DNA from: Bacteriovoracaceae bacterium
Lineage (GTDB): Bacteria > Bdellovibrionota > Bacteriovoracia > Bacteriovoracales > Bacteriovoracaceae
DNA: 50,424 nt
Direction of reading: 5' to 3'
Assembly: GCA_029865945.1 (NCBI GenBank)
Contig: JARXAH010000044.1
Location: 1 to 50,424, forward strand
Below the pieces are notes generated by a model. It worked only from the letters and a program-made list of their open reading frames with translations, was not told the DNA's origin and did no database searches. A program made the translations under genes and the position numbers. This document shows, in pieces, positions 26,200 through 35,797 of the stretch (position 1 is the stretch's first letter; every line of letters begins with the position of its first letter).

Positions 26200-27378
26200 A
26201 TGAATACAAAAGATCAATACTTTTTTACCTCAGAGTCCGTTACAGAAGGACATCCCGATAAAATCGCCGATCAAATTTCTGATGCTGTTCTAGATGCGCA
26301 TCTCAAAGTTGATCCTCATGCTCGCGTGGCATGCGAAACCCTCTTAACAACGGGCCTCATTGTTGTTGCTGGGGAGATTACTTCTAAAAATTCTCAAGTA
26401 AATTATCAAAAGATTGCAAGGGAAACCGTCTTAAATATTGGTTATGATCACAGTGAAAAAGGATTCGATGCTCACACGTGCGGTGTCATTGTTACTGTCG
26501 GGCAACAGTCCCCAGATATTTCAATGGGCGTTGATGAGGCCAATGATAAAGAGCAGGGCGCTGGTGATCAAGGTATCATGTTTGGATACGCTGTGAATGA
26601 AAGTAAAGAATTTATGCCACTCACCATCGAGCTGTCTCATCGATTAGCGGAGCGACTTAGCTTTGTGAGAAAAAATCAAATTGCTCCGCTCCTTAGGCCC
26701 GATGGTAAAACTCAAGTGACGGCACAGTATGAACAAGGAAAAATTAAACGAATTGATTCCATCGTTATCTCCACTCAACACGCCGAAGAAATGACTTTGT
26801 CACAAGTGAAAGAAGTGGTGATGGAAACGGTGGTGGCACCTGTCATCCCTAAAGAATTAATTGATTCCCAAACTAAATACTATATCAATCCCACTGGCCG
26901 CTTTGTTATTGGTGGGCCTATGGGTGATTGTGGTTTAACCGGCCGAAAAATTATTGTGGATACTTACGGGGGACACGGCGCCCATGGTGGCGGCGCATTC
27001 TCTGGAAAAGATCCTTCCAAAGTCGATCGTTCAGCGGCTTACGCTGCTAGGTATTTGGCAAAAAATATCGTGGCCGCAGGAGTAGCTGAGAAGGCGTTAG
27101 TGCAAATTTCTTATGCGATTGGTGTCGCTAGGCCGCTTTCCATTTTTGTTAATACGTTTGGTACGGGAAAAGTTAGTGATGAAAAAATCGCTTCATCTTT
27201 GAATCAAATCATGGACTTGCGTCCTAAATCGATTATCGAGCGACTTCAATTAAAACGTCCTATTTTTTCTCGCACAGCGGCCTATGGTCACTTTGGACGA
27301 ACTAGTCAAAATGATGGTGGCTTTTCGTGGGAAAAGTGTGATCTAATTAATGAGGTAAAGTCGATCCTTTTTAGTTAG
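26200..27378 (+). CDS. metK: S-adenosylmethionine synthetase
   Basis: 392 aa, close to the usual bacterial length. Makes SAM from methionine and ATP. All signature blocks are present: [20 protein letters not shown] near the start, [12 protein letters not shown] in the middle, and [20 protein letters not shown] followed by [24 protein letters not shown] lies 8 nt before the ATG. It has its own promoter candidate and is followed 25 nt later by a small membrane protein gene. Confidence 0.98.
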   Translation: MNTKDQYFFTSESVTEGHPDKIADQISDAVLDAHLKVDPHARVACETLLTTGLIVVAGEITSKNSQVNYQKIARETVLNIGYDHSEKGFDAHTCGVIVTVGQQSPDISMGVDEANDKEQGAGDQGIMFGYAVNESKEFMPLTIELSHRLAERLSFVRKNQIAPLLRPDGKTQVTAQYEQGKIKRIDSIVISTQHAEEMTLSQVKEVVMETVVAPVIPKELIDSQTKYYINPTGRFVIGGPMGDCGLTGRKIIVDTYGGHGAHGGGAFSGKDPSKVDRSAAYAARYLAKNIVAAGVAEKALVQISYAIGVARPLSIFVNTFGTGKVSDEKIASSLNQIMDLRPKSIIERLQLKRPIFSRTAAYGHFGRTSQNDGGFSWEKCDLINEVKSILFS

Positions 27379-27403
27379 TACTCCAATCATTTTTTTTTAC
27401 CAA

Positions 27404-27637
27404 GTGGGATGTGTGGTTGTGTTGGAATTTTTGCTTCACTTAGTCATTCGCTATATCCCATTTTGGTCTTTTCCTTGTATTTTGATAGCTGGTCAATTGG
27501 GTATGACCATGCGAAAGCAAGGAAAGAAAAAAATCTTTCATTACTGTTTATACATTATATTTTTTAATCTCATCGCTTTGAGCTTTTTTTTCTATGCTGG
27601 AGGCCCGCAAGAGGCCGTCAATATGGTGTTTAGGTAG
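27404..27637 (+). CDS. Small membrane protein, 77 aa
   Basis: Two predicted membrane helices (VVVLEFLLHLVIRYIPFW with FPCILIAGQLG, and HYCLYIIFFNLIALSFFFYA) separated by a basic cytoplasmic loop (MRKQGKKK). The start is GTG at 27404, or another in-frame GTG at 27413 or 27419; there is no strong ribosome site. It lies 25 nt after metK. Not recognised; retained because its hydrophobic/basic pattern is protein-like and because no better explanation exists for the gap. Confidence 0.5.
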   Translation: MGCVVVLEFLLHLVIRYIPFWSFPCILIAGQLGMTMRKQGKKKIFHYCLYIIFFNLIALSFFFYAGGPQEAVNMVFR

Positions 27638-27713
27638 TCATTTTCTTACACTTTTGGGCATTCGTTGACACAAATTTTTCATCCCACTAACATGTAAATG
27701 AGGTTCGTTTTTC

Positions 27714-29279
27714 ATGGAAGACATTCAAATAATATCTGATTCGTTTCTAAATTCTCCTTTAAATAACCCAGACTTAAAGAAAACCGGACAAGTAGTTTTT
27801 TGTAAACGTCCTCTTATCGTCTACTTTGATACCTCCAATCAGTTTTCTCAAAAAATTACCCAGCATCTTTCTAAATCCCTAAATGCCAACGTATTACACT
27901 TCGAAAATTACAAAGATTTAGTAGAAGCGACTGTCGGCAGCAAGGGAGAGTTGGCCACTGAGATTCAGGTGGAGAGTCAGGGGCCATTTTGCTTTCTCTT
28001 TCACTCCCATGCTCAGTATCATGAAGAGGGCCTGCTTTATATTGAAACGCTAAAGCAAAAAAAATATCATTTTTTCTCCATGTCCATTGCCAGTTATGCT
28101 CAAATTCCAGAGCTAGTAGAGGTGTCTTCAAAGAATTCTCTAAGCTATTTGACGATTCCTTTTGAGTTGCCTCAGTTAACCGAATCCATCGTGAAGGGAT
28201 TTGCTCAAAAAGTTCAAGTATTGATCGCAGATTTATCCAAGCAAAATGAGTGGGACACCAACCAAATTAGCGTTCAATTTAAGCAAGAAGAAACGTCTCA
28301 AATTTCAGAAGAATCCCTGGCCGGAATTGTGGGGCGATCATCCGTCATGCGATTGTTGTTCGATCGAATTAACCGAAGTGCATCCAATGATACGCCAGTA
28401 TTTTTATGCGGTGAAAAGGGCACTGGCAAACACCTCATCGCCCAAGTCATTCATAAACTTTCGGGCCGCGGTCAAAATTCGCTCAATCAACTGAATTGCC
28501 GCTTGGTGCCAGCTCAAATTTTAGAGCAAGAATTATTTGGAAGTTTTAGAATTTCCTCAAACAGCCAGCATATCCAATCGGTAGGAAAAATTGAATCCTC
28601 TCAAAAATCAACTCTGCTTCTAGCAGAAATTGATTACCTCACAAAAAATTTACAAGAGCGTTTGATAAAATTTGTACAGTCCAAGCAAGTCGACGGACAA
28701 ATGGGTGCTAAACCTACTCGTGTGGATCTAAAACTTATTTTTTCAGGCGAGAAAAATTTAGAAAAATTAGTGCTGGAGGGAAAATTTCGTGAAGATTTTC
28801 TCTACTCCCTTGGACACACTTTAATCAAAGTTCCTGCACTAAGAGAGCGCAAAGAAGATATTTCATTATTGATTGGTCACTTTGTTAAAAAATATACCAG
28901 TACTAATAAATCAAACTTTATTACTTTTTCAGGGCCATGCATGGACATCCTCATGCGCTACGATTGGCCAGGAAATGTAAAAGAGTTAGAAGATCTCGTT
29001 ATGTATCTCGTGATTCATCGAGGCGGGACGGTGATCAATCCGGAAGATTTACCTATCAATATCCATTCACCCAAAGTTGTTCAGATTAATAATTTAAAGG
29101 AACAAGTATATTTACCTGAGACCGGAATTAATCTCAAAAGCATGATTAGTGATCTTGAAGACGCTCTCATTATTCAGGCGATGGGCCGAACTAATGGGAA
29201 TAAACATAAGGCCGCACAGCTGCTCGGCCTTAACCGAACTACGCTTATTGAGAAAATGAAAAAGAAGAAATTGAGTTGA
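27714..29279 (+). CDS. NtrC-like regulator with degenerate receiver and degenerate AAA+ core
   Basis: 521 aa. Residues 32-162 have the strand-helix rhythm of a receiver domain (PLIVYFDTSNQFSQKI, then FCFLFHSHAQ and SYLTIPFELPQLTESI), but the phospho-acceptor Asp is replaced in FLFHSHA and the Lys of the usual KPF is lost. The AAA+ part has Walker A GEKGTGKH (233-240), but the sigma-54 contact loop GAFTGA is missing (ELFGSFRISSNSQHIQS) and Walker B reads LLLAEID with Asp replaced by Ala. The C-terminal Fis HTH is good (NGNKHKAAQLLGLNRTTLIE). Predicted to bind DNA without standard phosphorylation or sigma-54 remodelling. It precedes the flagellar cluster. Confidence 0.85.
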   Translation: MEDIQIISDSFLNSPLNNPDLKKTGQVVFCKRPLIVYFDTSNQFSQKITQHLSKSLNANVLHFENYKDLVEATVGSKGELATEIQVESQGPFCFLFHSHAQYHEEGLLYIETLKQKKYHFFSMSIASYAQIPELVEVSSKNSLSYLTIPFELPQLTESIVKGFAQKVQVLIADLSKQNEWDTNQISVQFKQEETSQISEESLAGIVGRSSVMRLLFDRINRSASNDTPVFLCGEKGTGKHLIAQVIHKLSGRGQNSLNQLNCRLVPAQILEQELFGSFRISSNSQHIQSVGKIESSQKSTLLLAEIDYLTKNLQERLIKFVQSKQVDGQMGAKPTRVDLKLIFSGEKNLEKLVLEGKFREDFLYSLGHTLIKVPALRERKEDISLLIGHFVKKYTSTNKSNFITFSGPCMDILMRYDWPGNVKELEDLVMYLVIHRGGTVINPEDLPINIHSPKVVQINNLKEQVYLPETGINLKSMISDLEDALIIQAMGRTNGNKHKAAQLLGLNRTTLIEKMKKKKLS

Positions 29280-29322
29280 TTTAAGTCCAGTTGGATTTGA
29301 TTTGGATCTTTTATTGTTTGGA

Positions 29323-30432
29323 TTATTCTAATTTTTTTATTTCTAGACTCAGTAATTCATTTTCTTGTCTGATTTTTTTAATTTCAGCATCATAAAAATT
29401 ATAATTGATAAGAGCACTAGTTCGTTGGGCCTCGCTATTATTTTCATCCGCTTTGTCTATTTTTTTGTTTTCTGTATCGCGCATTTCTTGTAACCCACGT
29501 ACCAGCTCTTTGTTGGTCCGAATTTGGCGTTCATAAAAAATAATTAAATCATCTGTTTCGGCGGCAATAAGAAAACTTAATGCTTTCGCATTTAAGTCAG
29601 CAATTTGCTGGGGAGTTGGATCTTTCAAGACGGGCAAAAAATAAGGTGTTGGAGGATTAGCATTTTCATTAAATTCGCTGTTGAGAATAAAAAAATTTCT
29701 AGGAGAGGCCCGATTAAGCTTATCTGGGAACTGATCTAATAGTTGTTTGGACTGTCTGTTAGGAAGTTTTAATATTGATGCTAATCCTGAAAAAAATTGC
29801 AATCCGTAGCTTTCGAAATTGATAAGAGTGAATAAAAAGAGATAATTATTAAAATAATTGAATCTTGATTTCATCATTCGTGCAAAATTTAAAATTTTTA
29901 AATGCTCTTGAGTGAAACCCAGTTGATACTTTGAATTATACATTTTAGCTAGGTCTATAAAAATTAAATCCGCATAATCTCCGGTTAATGTACTCCAGTT
30001 AATGATCTCGTTGGAAGAATTGGTATAGTTATAGTATTGAGTATTATAAAATTTAATGGATTGTGCAAAAAGGTCGAAATTTAATTTAACATTCTCAGAT
30101 TGATTTTTCGAAGAAAGTACTTTTACAATTTCTTCAGGAGTTAGATAAGGCAAGCTCTCATGATAATTCCAAAAAGTTCGGTAAACGTCATCTGTGGAGG
30201 CGAATTTAGTATTCGCCGAATTAGAACCAGTTGGATTACTGAATTTGGCTTCAAACCATTTCGTTAATTTTTCTCCTACCCATGAGCGCGTGTAAGGACT
30301 GGAATTTGTGACTGGAGGGGTCACTGTTACTGAGCATCCGAGAACATAATCTTCTCCATTGAAAATAATTTCTGCGTAACTAATTTCAATGCTTAAAATA
30401 AATAACAAAGACCTTAGATTTAATAAAGTCAT
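29323..30432 (-). CDS. Secreted protein of unknown function, 369 aa
   Basis: ATG 30432 is preferred over the in-frame 30471 because GAGAGG precedes it and the chain then starts with a signal peptide (MTLLNLRSLLFILSIEISYA). The mature part is rich in Asn, Tyr and Phe; residues about 60-280 are mixed helix (FWNYHESLPYLTPEEIVKVL, LDQFPDKLNRASPRNF). The last 80 residues form a strong coiled coil (RTNKELVRGLQEMRDTENKK, IKKIRQENELLSLEIKKLE). No family recognised. It stands opposite the flagellar transcription unit, divergent from the 911-aa repeat protein. Confidence 0.7.
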   Translation of the reverse strand: MTLLNLRSLLFILSIEISYAEIIFNGEDYVLGCSVTVTPPVTNSSPYTRSWVGEKLTKWFEAKFSNPTGSNSANTKFASTDDVYRTFWNYHESLPYLTPEEIVKVLSSKNQSENVKLNFDLFAQSIKFYNTQYYNYTNSSNEIINWSTLTGDYADLIFIDLAKMYNSKYQLGFTQEHLKILNFARMMKSRFNYFNNYLFLFTLINFESYGLQFFSGLASILKLPNRQSKQLLDQFPDKLNRASPRNFFILNSEFNENANPPTPYFLPVLKDPTPQQIADLNAKALSFLIAAETDDLIIFYERQIRTNKELVRGLQEMRDTENKKIDKADENNSEAQRTSALINYNFYDAEIKKIRQENELLSLEIKKLE

Positions 30433-30666
30433 GCTTGGCCTCTCGTTAATTGCCTCAGTATCATTTTGCACTAAGCTAAAAATAGGGCCAGACAGGGAAA
30501 ATTTATTTTTTTTATTAATAGGATTTCAATAATTTATATATTTTTAAAATGGTAAAGCTTGAGAGTTATGCTTTTTTTTTAAGTAGTGAGCATTTTTTTC
30601 CACTCTAACTTGAAACTGACAATTAGAATATGATTTAGAGAGGAGATTATTTCCCCTTTTGAGGAA

Positions 30667-33402
30667 ATGAGCGTCATTATTTTGAAAAAATTCATTCATG
30701 GATTGAATATTTTTTTCCTGTTTCTCGTTTGCTGCACTAGTGAAGTAATCAGTGCAAGTATCAAACAAGAAAAAACCGAGCGCTACTTGCGTTGGATTTT
30801 ACCATTTTCTAAAGATAAAATTACCATCTCCAAAGATAATAAAAGCCTAATGATTGAAACACTTGATAGTAGCATCTATGAAGCCCTCTGCCAGGAATTA
30901 AAATCAAAATCGCTGGATAAAGAATATTTCAAGTCGATCATTCCAACGGAAAAGAACAATTCATCAGGCGCCTATCAGTTGGCCTTGCAGCTAAGCAAAG
31001 ATAATGTGGAAATGTTTCAATTTAGACGCGAAGAAGATCAATCGCTCATCATTGATTTTTGGGTCAATAATGAGGATTCAGCTAGTGCTAAGGATACTGA
31101 GGAACTAACAAAATCAGAAAAAATTAAAAAGAAAAAAGAATTATCCATAGAAATAAAAGAAGATTGGATCGAACCAGATAAAGTGGTGGTGGAAAAGAAA
31201 AAAGAAGAGAGAAAGAAAGATGAATTATTATTTGCCAAAGAAAAATTAGACAAAATTACTGAGAACGTAAAATTACTTAGTGAATCACCCCAGAGAAATG
31301 AAAAAAAAACTACCTACCTAGATTTTCGTTATGGATCATCTTTTTTATGGAAATATGAACCCATCATGCCCATGATAGAAAAAGATATCGACCTTACAGT
31401 GAAGACTCCGGAATTTTTATATCCAGTCGTTGACCGTCCAAAGTTTAAAGAAGAAAGAGAAGCTCACCTCCAGCTCATGATCAACTTCTATAAAAAAAGA
31501 AACTTTGGTTTCATGAAAAAAAGTATCGATCTCTTTGAGAAAAGATATAAATTGCGCCCTAATGAAAGGGAGCTTATTAAATATCTATCTGCTCTCTCAC
31601 TTATTCAATCTCATTTTAAATCTAGTAATCCCTCTCTCTTTGCATCGGCGATCGTTTTATTAGAAGAGTTACTACAAGAAACTACTGATTCTACGATGAA
31701 GCAAACCTTGTACCGCTATATAATTCAATACAAGATAGATCAGAAAGACTATGTAGGATCGCTTAAATTTGCTCGCGACTTTTTCATATTCTCTCAAGAA
31801 AAAAATATTAAATCTCAAATATTTATTAGTTCGAAAACGATCATGTTTGCACTAGCGAAATTGGGAGAGGTCGATAAGCTTGATAAATTTATGGAAGAAC
31901 CTTCCGTGCAAGATTGGTTAGACGGACAAGAGGGACTGGGGTTCAAATTTTACTCCATGTATTTGCGAGGAGATTTTGGGGCCATCACAAATCAATTTGA
32001 AAAACGAGAGAAGGGGTTAACGAAACCCTTCTATCCTCCCATTTTATTTACTGTCGCGGAAGCTTACTTTAATTTAGGGGAGTTTGAGAAATCCCTCGCG
32101 CTCTATAAAGATTTTGTAAAAAGTTATAGTTTCATTTCTGAAGCTTCTTTTGCACGATTGCGTATCGCTCTCAATATGGATTTACTTGATTACCCATTCA
32201 CGCAAGTCACAAGTTCTTACCTAGAGGCGATCAATTTATCGACTCTCGCGAAAGCACGATATGAGGCCAAACTGCGCTATATAGGGCTCGCTTTCAACCG
32301 AAAAGTCACGTTGGCACCAAATGATAGTGACAAAACGATCCTGGGTTTTTTTGATTATCAAATGGATGAAGAAATCCAAGTGAAAGATAATCTGAAACAA
32401 TTACTATGGTTGACTAGATTGCGATCACTTATTCGGGAAAAGAAATACGAACTTGCAATGACTTACTGGCAAACACTTCCCCTCGATGAAATAGACTCCT
32501 CTTACAAAGAAGTTTTCGTGAAAGATGGCACGGAAATTGTAATTGGTTTATTGCAAGAGTCCTTTACGGCAAATGATTATGCCAAGGTACTCAAAAGGTG
32601 GGGGATGTACCAAATGCCATTTAGTGAATATTTAGCGAAATCAAAAGATGCCCTTTATTATATTTCGCAATCGGCGCTTAAATTAAACTTAACTGACATT
32701 GCACAACAGTACATCGAAAAATTTTCAACTGTGCAGGAATATAATTTTCCGATTTGGGTGGATCGTCTTCACAGTGCCAATGATTTTGATTTGCTTATTT
32801 TTAAGAGTTATCTTAAGCAAAAAAACATGACGGCCGCTCGTTCGACTCTCGCTAGCTTGACAAAAAATTCCCTACTCTGGAACTGGGGACAGGCCATGAT
32901 GATGTTTGAAGAGAAAAAATTACCAGAGGGAAAAAATTTCACCGAAAGTATTTTAATTACGGAGAAAGTGTCAAAATTAGATAAACAAGATTTAGTCGAT
33001 TTATTACTCAACTATTTTGATGCTCAGGAAAATGTTGATTGGGACGAGGGAGTGAGATCACGTGTTTCTGCCATCTTACAAGGTATATCGATTGAAAATT
33101 TGCAATTTAAAAATGTAATTGAAAAAGGCCACTATTTGTTAACTGAGTGTTACGCTAGAGATTCAGTAAAAGATTTTGATAATATCGAAAAAAGTTGGAA
33201 TTTTTTTAAATCGAATTTTCCCGAGTCAGGATATATTTATAGAATGAACTATATCTACGCCTCATCCTTGATCAAAAATAAGAAATTTAAGCAAGGTAGA
33301 TCGAGCTTAGATGATTTGATTAAGAATGCGAAAACTCCGAGCTACATAAGGGAAATGGCAAAGAATGATATTAACTCGCTGACGGATTCAGCGAACATAT
33401 AA
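30667..33402 (+). CDS. Large secreted helical-repeat (TPR-like) protein, 911 aa
   Basis: Signal peptide HGLNIFFLFLVCCTSEVISA, then an N-terminal domain of about 110 residues, a very Lys/Glu-rich linker (residues 140-210), and roughly 700 residues of helical repeats. The pattern resembles tetratricopeptide or SEL1-like arrays (ILFTVAEAYFNLGEFEKSLA, YKDFVKSYSFISEASFARLR, LLTECYARDSVKDFDNIEKS). Such arrays hold protein complexes together. It is the first gene of the flagellar run, 55 bp before the GAFTGA-less regulator, so a scaffold role at the flagellar base is possible (inference). The ribosome site spacing is poor (GAGG just before ATG). Confidence 0.75.
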   Translation: MSVIILKKFIHGLNIFFLFLVCCTSEVISASIKQEKTERYLRWILPFSKDKITISKDNKSLMIETLDSSIYEALCQELKSKSLDKEYFKSIIPTEKNNSSGAYQLALQLSKDNVEMFQFRREEDQSLIIDFWVNNEDSASAKDTEELTKSEKIKKKKELSIEIKEDWIEPDKVVVEKKKEERKKDELLFAKEKLDKITENVKLLSESPQRNEKKTTYLDFRYGSSFLWKYEPIMPMIEKDIDLTVKTPEFLYPVVDRPKFKEEREAHLQLMINFYKKRNFGFMKKSIDLFEKRYKLRPNERELIKYLSALSLIQSHFKSSNPSLFASAIVLLEELLQETTDSTMKQTLYRYIIQYKIDQKDYVGSLKFARDFFIFSQEKNIKSQIFISSKTIMFALAKLGEVDKLDKFMEEPSVQDWLDGQEGLGFKFYSMYLRGDFGAITNQFEKREKGLTKPFYPPILFTVAEAYFNLGEFEKSLALYKDFVKSYSFISEASFARLRIALNMDLLDYPFTQVTSSYLEAINLSTLAKARYEAKLRYIGLAFNRKVTLAPNDSDKTILGFFDYQMDEEIQVKDNLKQLLWLTRLRSLIREKKYELAMTYWQTLPLDEIDSSYKEVFVKDGTEIVIGLLQESFTANDYAKVLKRWGMYQMPFSEYLAKSKDALYYISQSALKLNLTDIAQQYIEKFSTVQEYNFPIWVDRLHSANDFDLLIFKSYLKQKNMTAARSTLASLTKNSLLWNWGQAMMMFEEKKLPEGKNFTESILITEKVSKLDKQDLVDLLLNYFDAQENVDWDEGVRSRVSAILQGISIENLQFKNVIEKGHYLLTECYARDSVKDFDNIEKSWNFFKSNFPESGYIYRMNYIYASSLIKNKKFKQGRSSLDDLIKNAKTPSYIREMAKNDINSLTDSANI

Positions 33403-33457
33403 TAATCAAGGTAAGCGCTTTGCGCCGCCAACGACAAACGAAAGACAGGAGGTCTTC

Positions 33458-34405
33458 ATGTCAGTGTTTCAAGTAAGTTCGCAACAACTCATTGGAAAAA
33501 ATTTTAAATTCCAAAAGGCCATGGAAAATGCGCGAACCCTCGCTGTAAGCAAGGCGCCTTTGCTCATTGTCGGTGAAGCAGGTACGGGTAAGAAAAGTCT
33601 TTGCAATTTCATTCATCAAAATTCCGCCAGAAAAGACAGGCCCCTTATTTTTGTCGATTGTTCACTTGATGTTTTAGAAGTGCAAAAAGAAATTCTCGGA
33701 CATCGCGATCGAGAGGGCAAATTTATCAAAGGTGTTTTAGAGCGAGCAAACGGTGGGATGGTGGTCTTCACAAATATTGATTGTCTGGATGAAAATTTTC
33801 AGAAAAAACTTTTTTCCATTCTCAGTGAATTAACGGATTACGATATTGATATCAGACTGATGGCGACGACTGAAAAAAATCTCTCCAAGATGGTGGCCGC
33901 TGGACGATTTTACCGTGCTCTCTTTACTTTCTTTGGAAATTCAATGATTGGCCTTCCCGCACTTAGAGAGCGAACGGAAGATATCAATGACATCGTTCAC
34001 TACTACGGCGAGTTATTCGCAAGTAAGTATGAAAAAGGAAAAATTGAATTTACAGAAGATGCCTTAATGAAATTTCAAGAGAATCAGTGGGCGAAAAATT
34101 TTACCGAATTGAAAGATCTTTTAGAAAACGCCATCATGAATTCCAATCATAATGTCATTGATACTCTGGCCCTTGAAATGGCAGAAAAGAAAGCGGAAGG
34201 CAGATTAGTTGATGATGACGAAAATTTTTTGAAATTGATGAGTTTGCGAGACGCTGAAAAATTATTAATTAAAAAAGCACTCATACATACAGCGGAAAAT
34301 AGAACCCAAGCGGCGAAGATTCTTGGAGTGTCCATTAGAACATTGCGAAATAAAATTAATGAGTATCGCACGGAAGGGACACAATATTTTGTGAACTTAA
34401 GATAA
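33458..34405 (+). CDS. GAFTGA-less AAA+ regulator of the flagellar cluster
   Basis: 315 aa, made of an AAA+ domain and a Fis-type HTH with no N-terminal sensor domain. Walker A GEAGTGKK (39-46) is kept. Where the family has 'GHEKGAFTGA' the sequence reads GHRDREGKFIKG, so the sigma-54 contact loop is gone. Walker B is VVFTNID, lacking the Asp-Glu pair. The 'R-finger' block reads GRFYRALF. The HTH (NRTQAAKILGVSIRTLRNKI) is strong. It is placed 17 nt before flgB with an AGGAGG ribosome site, so it is likely a regulator or anti-activator of flagellar genes rather than a sigma-54 activator. Compare the protein at 27714-29279. Confidence 0.85.
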   Translation: MSVFQVSSQQLIGKNFKFQKAMENARTLAVSKAPLLIVGEAGTGKKSLCNFIHQNSARKDRPLIFVDCSLDVLEVQKEILGHRDREGKFIKGVLERANGGMVVFTNIDCLDENFQKKLFSILSELTDYDIDIRLMATTEKNLSKMVAAGRFYRALFTFFGNSMIGLPALRERTEDINDIVHYYGELFASKYEKGKIEFTEDALMKFQENQWAKNFTELKDLLENAIMNSNHNVIDTLALEMAEKKAEGRLVDDDENFLKLMSLRDAEKLLIKKALIHTAENRTQAAKILGVSIRTLRNKINEYRTEGTQYFVNLR

Positions 34406-34422
34406 TAGAGAAAGACAACAAT

Positions 34423-34830
34423 ATGGAAATCACAGATAAAACCGCCAACGCATTAGCAGCAGCGATCAAGTTTAGAGAAATGAAACAAAAAATCATTTCT
34501 TCAAATATCGCCAATGCCGATACACCAGAATACAAAGCGAAGACCATGGATTTTGAGGAGTCGTTGGGGCGAGCTTTAGATGTGGATGGAAAAATGTCTA
34601 TCACGACTACGAATGATCGTCACTTCAATGTGGGATCTGGTGGCTTTGCGGGTTTGGAGCCTGAAATTTATGATGATCCCAATGGTATTCAATCAGATGA
34701 TGGAAATACCGTTGATATGGAAAAAGAATTGGCCAATATGGCCGATAATAAAATTCAGTACGATGCTGCGGTAAATTTATTGAACAAAAAGTTAGCGCTC
34801 ATGAAGTATACGTTAAATACTGAAAAATAA
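34423..34830 (+). CDS. flgB: Flagellar basal-body proximal rod protein FlgB
   Basis: 135 aa. Rod subunit polymerised on the periplasmic side of the MS ring. The family pattern of N-terminal helix (ALAAAIKFREMKQKIISSNI), then ANADTPEYKAKTMDFEESL, a central variable part, and C-terminal VDMEKELANMADNKIQYDAA followed by LLNKKLALMKYTLN is complete. First of the rod genes; flgC follows after 46 nt. Confidence 0.95.
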   Translation: MEITDKTANALAAAIKFREMKQKIISSNIANADTPEYKAKTMDFEESLGRALDVDGKMSITTTNDRHFNVGSGGFAGLEPEIYDDPNGIQSDDGNTVDMEKELANMADNKIQYDAAVNLLNKKLALMKYTLNTEK

Positions 34831-34876
34831 TATTAGGTAGGAATAATGAACGTTTCAGTTTTGAAAGGAAAGAATT

Positions 34877-35317
34877 ATGGAATTAGGAAATAGTTTTAAA
34901 ATTTCAGCATCGGCCTTAACAGCGCAGCGCAAGCGTATCGATGCCATTTCTTCCAATCTTGCTAACGCACAGACGACGAGGACCGCTGAAGGCGGCCCAT
35001 ATCGCCGTAAAGAAGTTGTTTTTGGATCGGAACCAGTGAGAAAGAATTTTTCTGATGTCTTAGATGAATCAAAAGATGTGGATGCTCAAGAAGTACATGT
35101 CGTCGATGTTCAAAGTAGTGATAAACCACCTATACCCAAGTATGAACCCAACCATCCCGATGCTGATCCGGATGGATTTGTCTATTACCCAGATATTAAT
35201 ACGATGAAAGAAATGGCCGACATGATGAACGCTCAGCGAAGTTACGAAGCCAATGTGAATTCGATGAATATTAGTAAATCTATGGCCCTCAAAGCTTTGG
35301 AGATTGGAAAAAATTAA
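34877..35317 (+). CDS. flgC: Flagellar basal-body rod protein FlgC
   Basis: 146 aa. Rod subunit working with FlgB and FlgF/G. The N-terminal block SFKISASALTAQRKRIDAIS with SNLANAQTTRTAEGGPYRRK and the C-terminal block EMADMMNAQRSYEANVNSMN followed by SKSMALKALEIGKN are the standard family ends. GAAAGGAAAG precedes the ATG. Confidence 0.95.
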   Translation: MELGNSFKISASALTAQRKRIDAISSNLANAQTTRTAEGGPYRRKEVVFGSEPVRKNFSDVLDESKDVDAQEVHVVDVQSSDKPPIPKYEPNHPDADPDGFVYYPDINTMKEMADMMNAQRSYEANVNSMNISKSMALKALEIGKN

Positions 35318-35352
35318 TTTAGAGTAATTGTTTTTCATTGAAAGGATTGAGT

Positions 35353-35715
35353 ATGAGTATTTTAAATGTGGGTCAGATGAGTTCGACTCTTGGAACGGGA
35401 AAAATCAAAGAGTGGGCGAATTCTCAAAATCAAAGTTTAGAGTTAGGAAATATAAATCCGCCTCTTGGGGCCGGTGACCAAACAGCGGCCACGCCCCAAA
35501 GTTTTGCCAGTTTTCTTAAAACTTCTTTATCCGACGTCAATCAAATACAAAGCTCAGCTAACGAATCTATTCAAAGACTAGTTAGCGGAGAGGAACAAGA
35601 TATCCATGAAACGATGCTTTTAGTAGAAAAGGCAGAGTTGGCGTTTAAAACCATGGGACAAATAAGAAGTAAAGTGATTGAGGCGTACAGAGAGATTATG
35701 AGAATGCAGATTTAA
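35353..35715 (+). CDS. fliE: Flagellar hook-basal body protein FliE
   Basis: 120 aa from ATG 35353, which has AAAGGA 7 nt upstream; an in-frame TTG at 35338 is less likely. FliE links the MS ring to the rod. The C-terminal 90 residues match the family (FASFLKTSLSDVNQIQSSAN, VSGEEQDIHETMLLVEKAEL, FKTMGQIRSKVIEAYREIMR). N-terminal 30 residues are variable. It is followed by an 82-nt gap with a hairpin before fliF. Confidence 0.93.
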   Translation: MSILNVGQMSSTLGTGKIKEWANSQNQSLELGNINPPLGAGDQTAATPQSFASFLKTSLSDVNQIQSSANESIQRLVSGEEQDIHETMLLVEKAELAFKTMGQIRSKVIEAYREIMRMQI

Positions 35716-35735
35716 TTGATTGCAAAAAAAATTGA

Positions 35736-35772
35736 TTTTGTTTTCGCTTCAATGATGAAGCAAAAAACAAAG
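35736..35772 (+). repeat. Hairpin between fliE and fliF
   Basis: TTTTGTTTTCGCTTC (35736-35750) pairs with GAAGCAAAAAACAAA (35757-35771) with one bulge and a 6-nt loop. It lies 15 nt before the fliF ribosome site. No T run follows, so it may be an mRNA processing or stability element rather than a terminator. Confidence 0.45.
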
Positions 35773-35797
35773 TGACCAGAGAAGCTAGGAGGGTTTC

